This document shows, piece after piece, positions 35,507-43,058 of a stretch of DNA of 64,000 bases. The DNA lies in contig NZ_FONX01000006.1 of the NCBI RefSeq assembly GCF_900113035.1, forward strand, positions 218,851-282,850. Direction: 5' to 3'. Numbering within the stretch: position 1 is the first letter of the stretch; every line of letters starts with the position of its first letter. The translations under genes were made by a program, and so were the position numbers. Source of the DNA: Paracidovorax wautersii (GTDB lineage Bacteria; Pseudomonadota; Gammaproteobacteria; Burkholderiales; Burkholderiaceae_C). The notes beneath the pieces were generated by a model. That model was given only the letters and a program-made list of their open reading frames with translations, searched no databases and was not told where the DNA came from.

Positions 35507-35943
35507 GGCTGCACCGTCATGCCCGCCGCAGCGGCTGCAGCCTCGCCGCCCAGGGCCGCGTAGGCGGCGCCGTCCAGTGCGTCGTCGGGATTGAAATTGC
35601 CGTTGCGGTCGCAGGCGGCGGCGCGCACCAGCTTGAGCGTCTGCATGAAGGCCCAGCCCTGGCGCTCGGTCAACGTGGTGCCCTCGATGGCGTTGAAGGC
35701 GGCCACGGTGGCGGCCATGCTGCGCTCCTGCTGCGCGCCTTGGGTGCTGTCGCGCTGCGCGCCGCGCTGGTTGATGGTCGCGCTGGCGGCGGTGAGCACG
35801 TCGTGGGCAGTGACCGGGCGGCCGGCTTCTGTGCTGGTCGCGGCGGAGATGACGGGCGTGCCGAGTTGCGCGGCGCGTTGGTTGAGTTGGTTGAGTTGGG
35901 TGGCAATGCGGGCTTGGCGCTTGCTGGGGACTGCTGCGGGCAT
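35503..35943 (-). CDS. DUF6378 domain phage protein
   Basis: 146 residues from ATG 35943. The N-terminus is a coiled-coil-like helix (RQARIATQLNQLNQRAAQL). The C-terminal part (GWAFMQTLKLVRAA, then NPDDALDGAAYAALGGEA) matches the DUF6378 pattern, a MazG-like phage domain sometimes linked to nucleotide hydrolysis. Acidic residues needed for MazG activity are not obvious, so catalysis is doubtful. Confidence 0.65.
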   Translation of the reverse strand: MPAAVPSKRQARIATQLNQLNQRAAQLGTPVISAATSTEAGRPVTAHDVLTAASATINQRGAQRDSTQGAQQERSMAATVAAFNAIEGTTLTERQGWAFMQTLKLVRAAACDRNGNFNPDDALDGAAYAALGGEAAAAAAGMTVQP

Positions 35944-35969
35944 GAGGGGTGCTCCTGTGGTGGGTTGCT

Positions 35970-36188
35970 TCAGGCTGGCTGCGCGGTGCGTTGCGCGGCC
36001 CGTGCGGCGGCCTGGGCCACGAGATAGACGGCGGCGAAGTGCAGTCCGGCTTCTGTGGTGGGTGGGTAGGGGCATGCGTCGTTGAGCGCTTGCCCTTGCT
36101 GCACGGCCCTGCGGGCCTGCTGTTCGATGTGTTGCTTGCTGACGATCACGGCGCTGTGGTCGCTGGAGGTGCGGAGTTGCTGGGCCAT
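35970..36188 (-). CDS. small hypothetical phage protein
   Basis: 72 residues (SAVIVSKQHIEQQARRAVQQ; GLHFAAVYLVAQAAARAAQ), helical, no family recognised. It fits tightly between neighbours in the operon. Confidence 0.5.
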   Translation of the reverse strand: MAQQLRTSSDHSAVIVSKQHIEQQARRAVQQGQALNDACPYPPTTEAGLHFAAVYLVAQAAARAAQRTAQPA

Positions 36189-36198
36189 GGGTGTTCCC

Positions 36199-36540
36199 TC
36201 AGGTGGTGGCCTGGGTGGGGTGCTGCCGTGCAGCGGTGCTGCGCGGGCGCAGCGTCATGCGCACCACGCGCGCCCGCAGTTCGGGCATGGGTGGGCGCGT
36301 GGCGCCGCTGACGGCGCGCACGTTCGAGAGCTCCACATCCAGCGGGGCGCCGGGTTGGAGGTCGGCGTGGTGCGCGTTCCAGAAGGCTTCTGCCTCGGGC
36401 CCCGTCCATCGCACCCGGTAGGGTTCCAGTCCCTGTTTGCCGAGGTTGTCCATGAGCAGCAGCAGCAGGGCGAAATCCCCTTCGTGCGTGGTGACCACGG
36501 GTTTCGTCTTGCTCAGGTAGAGGGTGCCGGTGTGTTGCAT
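36199..36540 (-). CDS. hypothetical phage protein
   Basis: 113 residues. TGTLYLSKTKPVVTTHEGDF and PLDVELSNVRAV with RARVVRMTLRPR suggest a small beta-rich fold. Not recognised. The 41 bases to the gene upstream contain a fragment resembling the dispersed repeat seen at 14753. Confidence 0.55.
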   Translation of the reverse strand: MQHTGTLYLSKTKPVVTTHEGDFALLLLLMDNLGKQGLEPYRVRWTGPEAEAFWNAHHADLQPGAPLDVELSNVRAVSGATRPPMPELRARVVRMTLRPRSTAARQHPTQATT

Positions 36541-36581
36541 GGCGGGGCCTCGATTGCTATCGTTCTAGGAGCTAAAAGGGC

Positions 36582-37451
36582 TTACGGCCGGCCGGTCAGG
36601 ACCGTGTAGCCGCTCTTTTCGCGCACGGTCTGCACGTAGCCGTTGAAGGCGTCTTCCACGGCACGCTCCGGGCGGTCGAGCTCGTACCAGAACTTCACGC
36701 CGCCGCCGGCCAGGCGGTACTTGAGGCGGGCGGTGAGCTTGTAGCCGTCGCCGTTCTTGAAGATGCGCACGCCCAGGGTGAAGGTCTGCGGGATCTTCAG
36801 AGCGCCGTCCGAGCCGGCCTTGGCGTCGATCACTTCGTTGTAGGTCAGCTGGGTCTGGCCGTCCTGCAGGCGGCGAGCGCTGCTGAAGTTGATGCCGGTG
36901 GTGGCCTGGATGGTGGTGGCCACGTTCAGCAGGGTCTGGCCGTCTTCGCCGTTGAGGTCGGCGTAGTTGTCCTCGATGAACTCGGAAAACTCCTGCTGGC
37001 TCATGGGCCTGCCGCTTTGCTCCAGCCACTTCTTGAACTCGGGCGTGAAGGTGGCGGCGAACACGGCGCGGTGGTCGCGCCAGCCGTGGAACAGCGTGCT
37101 GCGCTGGTCGTTGAACACCGCGGTGATGGTGCGGCTGTCGGGGTCGGCGTAGATGTAGCCGCGCTCCTGCGCCACTTGGTCGGCGCAATAGGCCAGCAGG
37201 CTGGGCACATCGCCCAGGCCGACGATGCCCTGGGGGCGGTTGCGGGCGGGCTGGGTCTTTTCGACCAGCGCGGTGATGTCTTCGACGCGGTAGCCGTCGG
37301 GCAGCGTGATGAGGGTGGCCGTGCCTTCGTGGCGGGTTTCCAGCGCGGACGCGACGCTGGCGGCCAACGCTTCGGCGACGCGCAGGGCCGCCGGCTTTTC
37401 TTCGGCGTGGCCCGGGGTGGCGAGCACGTTGGTGGTTGCGGATTTGCTCAT
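36582..37451 (-). CDS. DUF2303 family phage protein
   Basis: 289 residues matching DUF2303, found in many phage early operons: TLITLPDGYRVEDITALVEK near 47, IVGLGDVPSLLAYCAD, RTITAVFND, WRDHRAVFAATFTPEFKKWL and a C-terminal KFWYELDRPERAVEDAF. Function is unknown; partners in other phages suggest a link to recombination or replication. It is one of the best-conserved members of this operon. Confidence 0.85.
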   Translation of the reverse strand: MSKSATTNVLATPGHAEEKPAALRVAEALAASVASALETRHEGTATLITLPDGYRVEDITALVEKTQPARNRPQGIVGLGDVPSLLAYCADQVAQERGYIYADPDSRTITAVFNDQRSTLFHGWRDHRAVFAATFTPEFKKWLEQSGRPMSQQEFSEFIEDNYADLNGEDGQTLLNVATTIQATTGINFSSARRLQDGQTQLTYNEVIDAKAGSDGALKIPQTFTLGVRIFKNGDGYKLTARLKYRLAGGGVKFWYELDRPERAVEDAFNGYVQTVREKSGYTVLTGRP

Positions 37452-37456
37452 GGCGA

Positions 37457-37807
37457 TCAGGCCTCCTTGAGTTGAGCGGGCTGGGTGGTGGGTGCAACCT
37501 CGCGCAGCTCAAGCGTTTGCTGGCGGGGGTGGTTGCGGGTGGTCTCGCCGTCTTCGGTGAGGTAGAAGAAATCGGTGGGCGTCTCGGGCTTGGGCAGCGC
37601 CAGGGTGCGGTCCACGGTGACGTTCACGCGGTCGATGTCGCCGCCATTGGTGTTGCGCACGGCCGGTGCCACCTTGAAGGTGATGGTGAGTTTTCCGGCG
37701 CGGCCGGTGACCTGCACGGTGCGGAAGAGCTCGGCCATGTCGGCGCTGAGCGCGGCATGGGTGCTGCCTTCGTTGATCTCGTTGAGCATGTGGCCAAAGG
37801 ATTTCAT
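37457..37807 (-). CDS. hypothetical phage protein paired with DUF2303
   Basis: 116 residues from ATG 37807 with GAGGGA before it. SFGHMLNEINEGSTHAALSA, then a beta-rich part (GRAGKLTITFKVAPA; VNVTVDRTLALPKPE) and FFYLTEDGETTRNHP. Ends 5 bases before DUF2303, so probably co-translated. Not recognised by name. Confidence 0.65.
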   Translation of the reverse strand: MKSFGHMLNEINEGSTHAALSADMAELFRTVQVTGRAGKLTITFKVAPAVRNTNGGDIDRVNVTVDRTLALPKPETPTDFFYLTEDGETTRNHPRQQTLELREVAPTTQPAQLKEA

Positions 37808-37912
37808 GGGTTCCCTCAGTGGTTGAAAATTGATAGCGGGATGCGCTTGTGTGGCAACGGTTTGCGCGCTATATGCCACCCAGGCGAACGGCCGGGGCGG
37901 ACTCGGGGGTGC

Positions 37913-38107
37913 TCATCGCAGCCAGCCCAGCAGCACGGCGAGTGCTGCGCCGTTGACCAGGCCGATGGCGATGCCGGCCCACCACCCGCGGGCGAACTCG
38001 CGCGAGGGCGTGTCGGTGATCTGGGGCAGGGCGCCGGGTTGGCGCAGGCGCTGGCGGCGCGGGCCGCTGTCCAGCAGCGGCGCGAAGAAGGCGGTGGCGC
38101 GGCGCAT
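37913..38107 (-). CDS. small single-helix membrane protein
   Basis: 64 residues with one C-terminal membrane helix (GWWAGIAIGLVNGAALAVLL). Its ATG overlaps the stop of the 44-residue frame upstream. Unknown role. Confidence 0.55.
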   Translation of the reverse strand: MRRATAFFAPLLDSGPRRQRLRQPGALPQITDTPSREFARGWWAGIAIGLVNGAALAVLLGWLR

Positions 38108-38241
38108 CAGGTGGCCCTTCGCGCGCTGATGCCGGCTTGGTCGCCGTAGCGGTCCATTGCGTCCAGCACGGCGGCGCCGGTGCTTGCGAAAAGGCCTTCG
38201 TATTGCAGGCCTGCGACGGTGACAATGCAGCGGCGGAGCAT
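38107..38241 (-). CDS. 44-residue phage protein
   Basis: ATG at 38241, stop at 38107-38109 sharing bases with the next start (TGATG). The product begins MLRRCIVTVAGLQYEGLFAS and continues GAAVLDAMDRYGD. Tight fit with both neighbours and a protein-like composition support translation despite the small size. Confidence 0.5.
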   Translation of the reverse strand: MLRRCIVTVAGLQYEGLFASTGAAVLDAMDRYGDQAGISARRAT

Positions 38242-38243
38242 GT

Positions 38244-38642
38244 TCAGGTGCCCTTGGTGTGGTGCGCGGCGTGCGTGGTCGTCGCGCGGTGGGTGTGGGT
38301 GTGGACGGCGCTGGCGGCGTGCTCTTTCGCTTCGGTCTCCTCGGCCTTGCGGGTGAGTTCCTTGGCGATTGCGCGCAGGGCGTAGTAGCCCTCCCAGAGC
38401 GCCACGACGGGCGCGCTCAGGCTGGTCTGCGGGTTGGCGCTGCAGCGCTGCTCGTACTGCCGCAGCAGGTGCTCGGCGCTTGCCTGCTTCTCCTGCGCGA
38501 GCTGGCGCAGGTGCGAGGCCCTGAGCGGCATGTAGGTGGATGCGGCTGCGTTGATGGCCTTGGTGGCGGCCTGTAGGCGGATGCTCGCGGCCTCGGCGGC
38601 GGGCCGGTCGGTGTCGGTGCGGCTGGTGCTGGTGCTGGTCAT
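38244..38642 (-). CDS. hypothetical phage protein, helical
   Basis: 132 residues from ATG 38642 (ATGA overlap). Helical middle (RASHLRQLAQEKQASAEHLL; GYYALRAIAKELTRKAEET) and a His/Thr-rich tail. No family recognised. Confidence 0.6.
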   Translation of the reverse strand: MTSTSTSRTDTDRPAAEAASIRLQAATKAINAAASTYMPLRASHLRQLAQEKQASAEHLLRQYEQRCSANPQTSLSAPVVALWEGYYALRAIAKELTRKAEETEAKEHAASAVHTHTHRATTTHAAHHTKGT

Positions 38643-38923
38643 GCAGTGCTGCCTTTCAGTGCTGCGGAGCCTTCCCACAACAGCGGCAGGCCGCCGAGAT
38701 TGGTGACGGTCTGGACGGTTCGTGCCAGTTCCAGAAGGACGGCGAAGTGGCCGGCAAAGAGCGCCTCTTTGTCCGGGCCGTTCTTGCGTTTGAGCGCGAG
38801 TTGCAGCAACCGATCTGCGTTAGCGCATTCCTGGCGAAAAGCGGGCAGCCAGGTTTCCGCCAGGGAGTGGCGGTAGGTGGCATAGGTGGGGCCTGCGTAC
38901 AGGGTGGCGGTGGTCGAGGTCAT
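38639..38923 (-). CDS. hypothetical phage protein
   Basis: 94 residues (TWLPAFRQECANADRLLQLA; FAGHFAVLLELARTVQTVTN), helical, no family recognised, ATGA overlaps at both ends. Confidence 0.6.
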   Translation of the reverse strand: MTSTTATLYAGPTYATYRHSLAETWLPAFRQECANADRLLQLALKRKNGPDKEALFAGHFAVLLELARTVQTVTNLGGLPLLWEGSAALKGSTA

Positions 38924-39420
38924 GCTTGCCCGCCCTCCGCGTGTGCTGTGGCCTGCAGCCGCTTGATCTGCGCCGTGGCCATCAGGCGCATGGCCTCGGC
39001 GACCTCCAGGGCCTGGGCGGCCTGCAGCGCGCGGCCTTCCAGGTCCAGTGCGAGCCAGATCACGTCGCGGCGCGGCAGGCCGGCGGCGTCCCAGCCGGGC
39101 GGGGTGACGGTGTGGTCCAGCAGCGTGACGCCGTGCAGCTGGATGTGCTGGTACGTGCGCGGTGCGTGGAAGCGCGGCACAGCGTGCGGGCGCAGGGCTT
39201 CGGGCAGGTGGGTGTTGCCCGTGGTGGTGGCCTCGGTTCGTGCGCAGGCGACGGCGCGATCCAGTTCGCTGGATGGCAGGTCGTCGTACTCATGGGCTGC
39301 GCGCTGGGCCAGGGCCTGGAGTTCGGCCAGCCGACCGGGGCCGATGGTGGTGGCGGTGTTGTTGAGGCTGCGGATGAGGCGCAGCAGCTGGTGCTGCGCG
39401 GTGGTGGGCGCGGCGTTCAT
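38920..39420 (-). CDS. hypothetical phage protein sharing an N-terminal helix motif with the product at 39845
   Basis: 166 residues. Residues 10-40 (QLLRLIRSLNNTATTIG then LAELQALAQRAA) match the N-terminus of the protein encoded at 39845-40300. The rest differs (YQHIQLHGVTLLDHTVTPPG; DVIWLALDLEGRAL). Unknown function; two coupled genes sharing only an N-terminal module suggests a common partner. Confidence 0.6.
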   Translation of the reverse strand: MNAAPTTAQHQLLRLIRSLNNTATTIGPGRLAELQALAQRAAHEYDDLPSSELDRAVACARTEATTTGNTHLPEALRPHAVPRFHAPRTYQHIQLHGVTLLDHTVTPPGWDAAGLPRRDVIWLALDLEGRALQAAQALEVAEAMRLMATAQIKRLQATAHAEGGQA

Positions 39421-39848
39421 GTGGCACTGCCTTGGCGCGGGAGCGTTGCCACCGTGTCCATGAGCCGGCGCTTGAGTTCCGGCGCGGCGAAGATGTCGAT
39501 GCGGTCCGCCTGGGCGTAGCCGATGCTTTTGAGGCCGCCCCAGCTCGTTTCAAACAGCCGCTGGGCGTGGTCTTCGCTCTGGCCTCCTTCGATCAGTTCG
39601 ACGGCCGGCGTGACGTTGTAGATGTGGCCGTTTGCTGCCCAGTCGAATGTGGTGATGTTCCATGCGACACAGAGCAGTTTTTCCAGATGCGCGTCCGGGT
39701 TCAAGCGCCGCGGGCCGTCGAAGAACACGACGCGTTCGTGCAGCGGCTCATCGGCGGGGCACAGCTCTCGCGGCAGGCTGACGATCGCGCGGTAAAGGCG
39801 GCCATGGGCCAGCAGGTAGGCGGGTGTGTTGCGCTGCTGGGCGGTCAT
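39417..39848 (-). CDS. hypothetical phage protein
   Basis: 143 residues (GRLYRAIVSLPRELCPADEP; LEKLLCVAWNITTFDWAANG; RIDIFAAPELKRRLMDTVAT). Mixed alpha/beta, not recognised. Lies between the two genes that share an N-terminal motif, with ATGA overlaps on both sides. Confidence 0.6.
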   Translation of the reverse strand: MTAQQRNTPAYLLAHGRLYRAIVSLPRELCPADEPLHERVVFFDGPRRLNPDAHLEKLLCVAWNITTFDWAANGHIYNVTPAVELIEGGQSEDHAQRLFETSWGGLKSIGYAQADRIDIFAAPELKRRLMDTVATLPRQGSAT

Positions 39849-40300
39849 GCGGCGCTGCCTTCCTCGATGCCCTCCAGGCCCTGCTCGCTGACGTATTCCG
39901 TCGCGGCGTCGAGCATGCGGGTGATGGGTGTGCTGCCGTCTTCCTGCTCGCAGTTCAGGGCTTCAACCACCGATTTCGCGAATGCGGCTTCGTCCGTGAT
40001 CTGCAGCGGGCAGCCGTCTTCCTGGCAGCGGAAAAAGTAGTCGCTGTGCCGTGCGGCGTGGGCGAGCGTGCTGATCGACACCGAGATCAGCAGCCGGCCA
40101 TCGATCAGTCGCGGGGCGGCCTCGAAGCGGGCGCAGCCCGGTGCTTCGGTGGTTTCTGGCGTGGCCGATGCGGCGCGGGCCAGGGCCTGCAGCTCGGTCA
40201 CCGCCAAACCGAGGGTGGTGCTGTTGGCGTTGAGGCAGGGGATGAGCTGCAGCAGCCGCTGGATGGCTGCTGCAGGTTGCAGGGTGGGCGCGGTGGTCAT
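39845..40300 (-). CDS. hypothetical phage protein, N-terminal paralogue of the product at 38920
   Basis: 151 residues. RLLQLIPCLNANSTTLG then TELQALARAA repeats the N-terminal motif of the protein at 38920. The middle has DYFFRCQEDGCPLQITDEAA with two Cys, and an acidic C-terminus. Unknown function. Confidence 0.6.
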   Translation of the reverse strand: MTTAPTLQPAAAIQRLLQLIPCLNANSTTLGLAVTELQALARAASATPETTEAPGCARFEAAPRLIDGRLLISVSISTLAHAARHSDYFFRCQEDGCPLQITDEAAFAKSVVEALNCEQEDGSTPITRMLDAATEYVSEQGLEGIEEGSAA

Positions 40301-40503
40301 GCCGCCACCTGCCGATCCACGCGCAGCACGGCCATGCCGGTGGCTTGGTGGGCCAGTTGCTTGGCATGGTCGGCGCTGGTGGCCGTGAGTTCCTTGGTGG
40401 GCAGCTGGCCGGCGTCGGCGAGCTCTTCGACCTGATCGGCCGGGGTGTCTTTGGGGACCAGGGTTGCGCGATAGGTGCGCGGGCGCTCGATGTGCATCTT
40501 CAC
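40297..40503 (-). CDS. first gene of the leftward early operon, 68 residues
   Basis: MKMHIERPRTYRATLVPKDT at the N-terminus, then an acidic segment (DQVEELADAG) and HAKQLAHQATGMAVLRVDRQ. No family recognised. It follows the PL-like promoter and overlaps the next gene by 4 bases. Confidence 0.6.
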   Translation of the reverse strand: MKMHIERPRTYRATLVPKDTPADQVEELADAGQLPTKELTATSADHAKQLAHQATGMAVLRVDRQVAA

Positions 40504-40533
40504 TCCATGGCGCCGGGATGGCGCGACGGAGTT

Positions 40534-40562
40534 AATTTAGCAAATGCGATTAATTGGCGCAA
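40534..40562 (-). promoter_or_regulatory. PL-like early promoter with operator over the -10
   Basis: On the minus strand: -35 TTGCGC (40557-40562), 17-base spacer, -10 TAAATT (40534-40539). The 13-mer CGCATTTGCTAAA (complement of 40536-40548) covers the -10 and recurs at the Cro promoter. An adjacent GCGC-N8-GCGC dyad at 40557-40572 may be a second repressor site. Confidence 0.6.
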
Positions 40563-40595
40563 TAGCAAGCGCTAAATTGAATCGCAAATCGAGGG

Positions 40596-41066
40596 CTAGA
40601 TGAGGGTCTTCCCGTTGATCGTGAGTTGGATGATGCGGCGGTCGCCCGCATTGACGATGCAGGAGGCAGATGCTGGCGCCTCGAGTCCTGCCGCGTTGCG
40701 AAGCCGGGCGTAGGTGGTCTGCGCGCCCCAGGCGAAATAGAACTCGCTGCCGGTGCCCATGTTCTCGACGTAGGGCACCACTGCCGCGGATCGGTCAAGG
40801 GAAGCGCTCTTGATCTTCTCCTGGCAGAGTGCGAGCGCCTCGTAGTCTTTGAGTGGGCCTGTTTCGCGTGGGCTGCTGTTGCTCAAGCAGCTAAGGAGCA
40901 GGCTGCCTACCAGGGCGAAGCTCAAGATCCACGCCCAGGGTGGGGTGTCTTTCGTTCGGGTGTTGGGTGGTTTGTCGCGATGCAGGAAGCTGTGGCTGCA
41001 GGAGGGGCACGCCTGCGCGTCTGCGGCAACGGTGGTTTTGCAGGTGGGGCAAACGATGGGCTTCAT
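40596..41066 (-). CDS. zinc-ribbon membrane protein, possible superinfection-exclusion factor
   Basis: 156 residues. An N-terminal zinc ribbon (CPTCKTTVAADAQACPSC) precedes one membrane helix near 45-63 (PWAWILSFALVGSLLLSCLS) and an exported-looking domain with LALCQEKIKSA and EFYFAWGAQTTYARLRN, which resembles a small protein-modification or YtkA-type fold but is not assignable. Placed just downstream of the repressor gene on the same strand, it is probably expressed in the lysogen, which suggests a role in host conversion or exclusion of other phages. Confidence 0.65.
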   Translation of the reverse strand: MKPIVCPTCKTTVAADAQACPSCSHSFLHRDKPPNTRTKDTPPWAWILSFALVGSLLLSCLSNSSPRETGPLKDYEALALCQEKIKSASLDRSAAVVPYVENMGTGSEFYFAWGAQTTYARLRNAAGLEAPASASCIVNAGDRRIIQLTINGKTLI

Positions 41067-41107
41067 GGCGGGGCCTTTGCTGCCGGTGTGCAGTCCGGGC
41101 CTCGTTT

Positions 41108-41809
41108 TTATACCCTTTTGCCGTTCCAGACCCAGAGGACGCGCCCCCGGATGCTCACCTCGTGGCCGCTTTCTGGGGAGAGTACGTCCACCGTCTTGTG
41201 TGTTGCGTTGTCGCTGCTGATCTCGAACTTGCCATCGAGGCGCATGCGGACGCGTTTGATGAATAGGCGGCCGTGCGCCTCGAGGACGTAGATTCCATCG
41301 ATGTCGGCGCTGGTAATGCCTGTGTCCACCAGCAGCACGTCCCCGTTGTTGAATGTGGGGTGCATGCTGTCCCCGTAGCCGTGCAGGAAGCGCAGCGCCG
41401 TGGGCTTGGTGGGTTTGATGTGCTCGGCCACGAATTGGCTGTTCAGTGTCAGCGACCCTGAGATCGTGTCGTCTATCAGGTCGGTGCCTGGCCCCATGCT
41501 CGCGCTGTTGGAAAGCAGTGCAACCTCGATGGCGTGACCATGCTCGGTGGTGTCTTTGCGGCTGACTTGGTAGGAGGGGCGGACTTCTTCCACTGCGTGC
41601 CTGTCCATGTTCATTTCGTCCAAGTACCCATGGTGCAGGCCTAGCTTGTCCTCGATGTTCCGAGCCGCTTTTTCTCCCATGTTGCGATACCCAGTTCGCC
41701 ATTGGGTGATCTGGCTCGGGCTGATGCCGGCGGCGTCGGCGAGATGTTTGTCTCGCCCGTCGTACCGGGTGTCGATCACGTGCTGGAGGTTCTGCATGCG
41801 GATTAGCAT
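41108..41809 (-). CDS. CI-like repressor with S24 LexA-type C-terminal domain
   Basis: 233 residues. The N-terminal helix-turn-helix (LADAAGISPSQITQWRTG) binds operators; the C-terminal half is a LexA/CI peptidase fold with the nucleophile in GYGDSMHPTF near 149 and the Lys in LFIKRVRMR near 185. The linker lacks an obvious Ala-Gly or Cys-Gly cleavage pair. AAGG precedes the start at 41809; 41797 is an alternative. Divergent from the Cro-like gene, with operators in the 71 bases between. Confidence 0.88.
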   Translation of the reverse strand: MLIRMQNLQHVIDTRYDGRDKHLADAAGISPSQITQWRTGYRNMGEKAARNIEDKLGLHHGYLDEMNMDRHAVEEVRPSYQVSRKDTTEHGHAIEVALLSNSASMGPGTDLIDDTISGSLTLNSQFVAEHIKPTKPTALRFLHGYGDSMHPTFNNGDVLLVDTGITSADIDGIYVLEAHGRLFIKRVRMRLDGKFEISSDNATHKTVDVLSPESGHEVSIRGRVLWVWNGKRV

Positions 41810-41845
41810 CTGCGAACCTTACTCACCGCTATTTCGCGGGCGCTA

Positions 41846-41874
41846 TTGTTCGCGGGTTGCGCATTTGCTAAAGT
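41846..41874 (+). promoter_or_regulatory. PR-like promoter of the Cro-like gene, probably giving a leaderless mRNA
   Basis: -35 TTGTTC (41846-41851), 17-base spacer, -10 TAAAGT (41869-41874). The ATG at 41881 is 7 bases past the -10, so transcription likely begins at or next to the start codon. CGCATTTGCTAAA (41860-41872) is identical to the PL-like element. Confidence 0.6.
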
Positions 41875-41880
41875 TCGCTG

Positions 41881-42150
41881 ATGAACCTCGGCGAATACTT
41901 TCGGCTCGGTGGGCGCTCTCGTGCAGATCTTGCTGCGTGTGTGGGCGTCTCGCCGTCGTACTTGTACCAGATGGAGAAGGGCATGCGGCCTGTTTCTCCT
42001 GCGCGGGCGTTGGCTATCGAGCGCGCCACTGAGGGCGCTGTCGGCCGGCCGGACCTCCGCCCGAAGGATTGGCGCGACATCTGGCCGGAGCTTGCTGAGC
42101 AGGGGGCCGTTGCCGGCGTCTCTAACGCGCTGGAGGTGGCCCATGGCTGA
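41881..42150 (+). CDS. Cro/YdaS-like helix-turn-helix regulator
   Basis: 89 residues. MNLGEYFRLGGRSRADLAAC then VGVSPSYLYQMEKGMRP is a helix-turn-helix like YdaS/Cro proteins, with a C-terminal DLRPKDWRDIWPEL typical of YdaS-type regulators. Divergent from the repressor gene, it is the expected lytic switch partner. No ribosome site precedes the ATG, in line with leaderless translation. Confidence 0.85.
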   Translation: MNLGEYFRLGGRSRADLAACVGVSPSYLYQMEKGMRPVSPARALAIERATEGAVGRPDLRPKDWRDIWPELAEQGAVAGVSNALEVAHG

Positions 42151-42475
42151 GCGCGAGGCGCCGGGCGTTGCGGCGCGCAGGCGGTCCGCTCTCAGGTCCA
42201 AGCCACTTCCGGCGGCGGTGTACCGCATCCGGGCTCGCCGGCTGCGGCGCACATCGACCGCATCGGCTTTCATGGTTCGCACGGTTCTGGATGGCTTGGG
42301 TTTTGCCGGTGCATTGGTTGCCTCTGCTGCGGGAAGGGCGACTGCGTCGGTCGAGCGTGAAAGGGCTCGGGCCTGGATTGACTTCGCGACTGGCAGGCGC
42401 GCCGGGATGGATGCTGCGCTCAGCCGTGCGGATCTCGCAGCTGGTCCCGGAGGGCCGCCGGAATCAGCTCCATGA
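42143..42475 (+). CDS. hypothetical phage protein downstream of cro
   Basis: 110 residues from ATG 42143, overlapping the cro stop by 8 bases. Highly basic (ARRRSALRSKPL; RIRARRLRRTSTAS) with a helical C-terminal half. No family recognised. GC-rich composition means a chance frame is possible; the coupling to cro is the main support. Confidence 0.4.
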   Translation: MAEREAPGVAARRRSALRSKPLPAAVYRIRARRLRRTSTASAFMVRTVLDGLGFAGALVASAAGRATASVERERARAWIDFATGRRAGMDAALSRADLAAGPGGPPESAP

Positions 42476-42698
42476 CGGCGTTCTTGTATTCGGCTATCTG
42501 GCTGTCTCTGACTGGAGAAGCTGTGAGGCTGGCGTCTCGCTGGCGGAATTGCTTTTCGAGCATTGCAGCGAAGACCTTGTTGTCTGCGTTTGCCTCCGCA
42601 AGTGCCCGAACGATGGTGTTCACTGCCGATGTGTTGGCTGCGAGCCACGCGATGTGGCGGTGCAACTCGTTCAGCTCTTCTCGTAGTTCTTCGTTCAT
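42420..42698 (-). CDS. small coiled-coil phage protein
   Basis: 92 residues from ATG 42698 with an AGGGGG-rich site before it. NEELREELNELHRHIAWLAA and IVRALAEANADNKVFAAMLE suggest a helical or coiled-coil protein. Convergent with the gene at 42143, overlapping its end. Not recognised. Confidence 0.55.
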   Translation of the reverse strand: MNEELREELNELHRHIAWLAANTSAVNTIVRALAEANADNKVFAAMLEKQFRQRDASLTASPVRDSQIAEYKNAVMELIPAALRDQLRDPHG

Positions 42699-42800
42699 GC
42701 CTGCCCCCTTTGGTGATTGCGATGGTGGTGTGAGAGCTCCCATCGTAGGCCGGAGCGGGGCGGGTATCCGGTCCCTGCGCTGGTCTAGACGTGTGCCCGC

Positions 42801-43058
42801 TCATGCCTGAACCAGTGCCTGCAGGCGGGCCAGCGCCGCCACCACGGATTGCGGAGCGCTGCCGGTCGCCAGCATGCGGTCGCGCGCGATGGTTAGCCAA
42901 CGGTCGAAGGCTTCGATGTCGAGGCTGCTGCTCGCTTCCAAAACAAAGACTAGGTGCTGTAGGAGCAGCTCGCACGCGGCCACGCGGTCGTGTAGCGAGG
43001 CCTGCGGCTTTTTCGTTTCTGCCGCCTGCGGGCGGTGCGTTGAGGGGTGATGCGTCAT
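42801..43058 (-). CDS. small hypothetical phage protein
   Basis: 85 residues from ATG 43058. KPQASLHDRVAACELLLQHL and LDIEAFDRWLTIARDRMLAT are helical. It starts head-to-head with the CII-like gene, the two start codons sharing two bases, so the two promoters must lie inside each other's coding region. Moderate support. Confidence 0.5.
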   Translation of the reverse strand: MTHHPSTHRPQAAETKKPQASLHDRVAACELLLQHLVFVLEASSSLDIEAFDRWLTIARDRMLATGSAPQSVVAALARLQALVQA

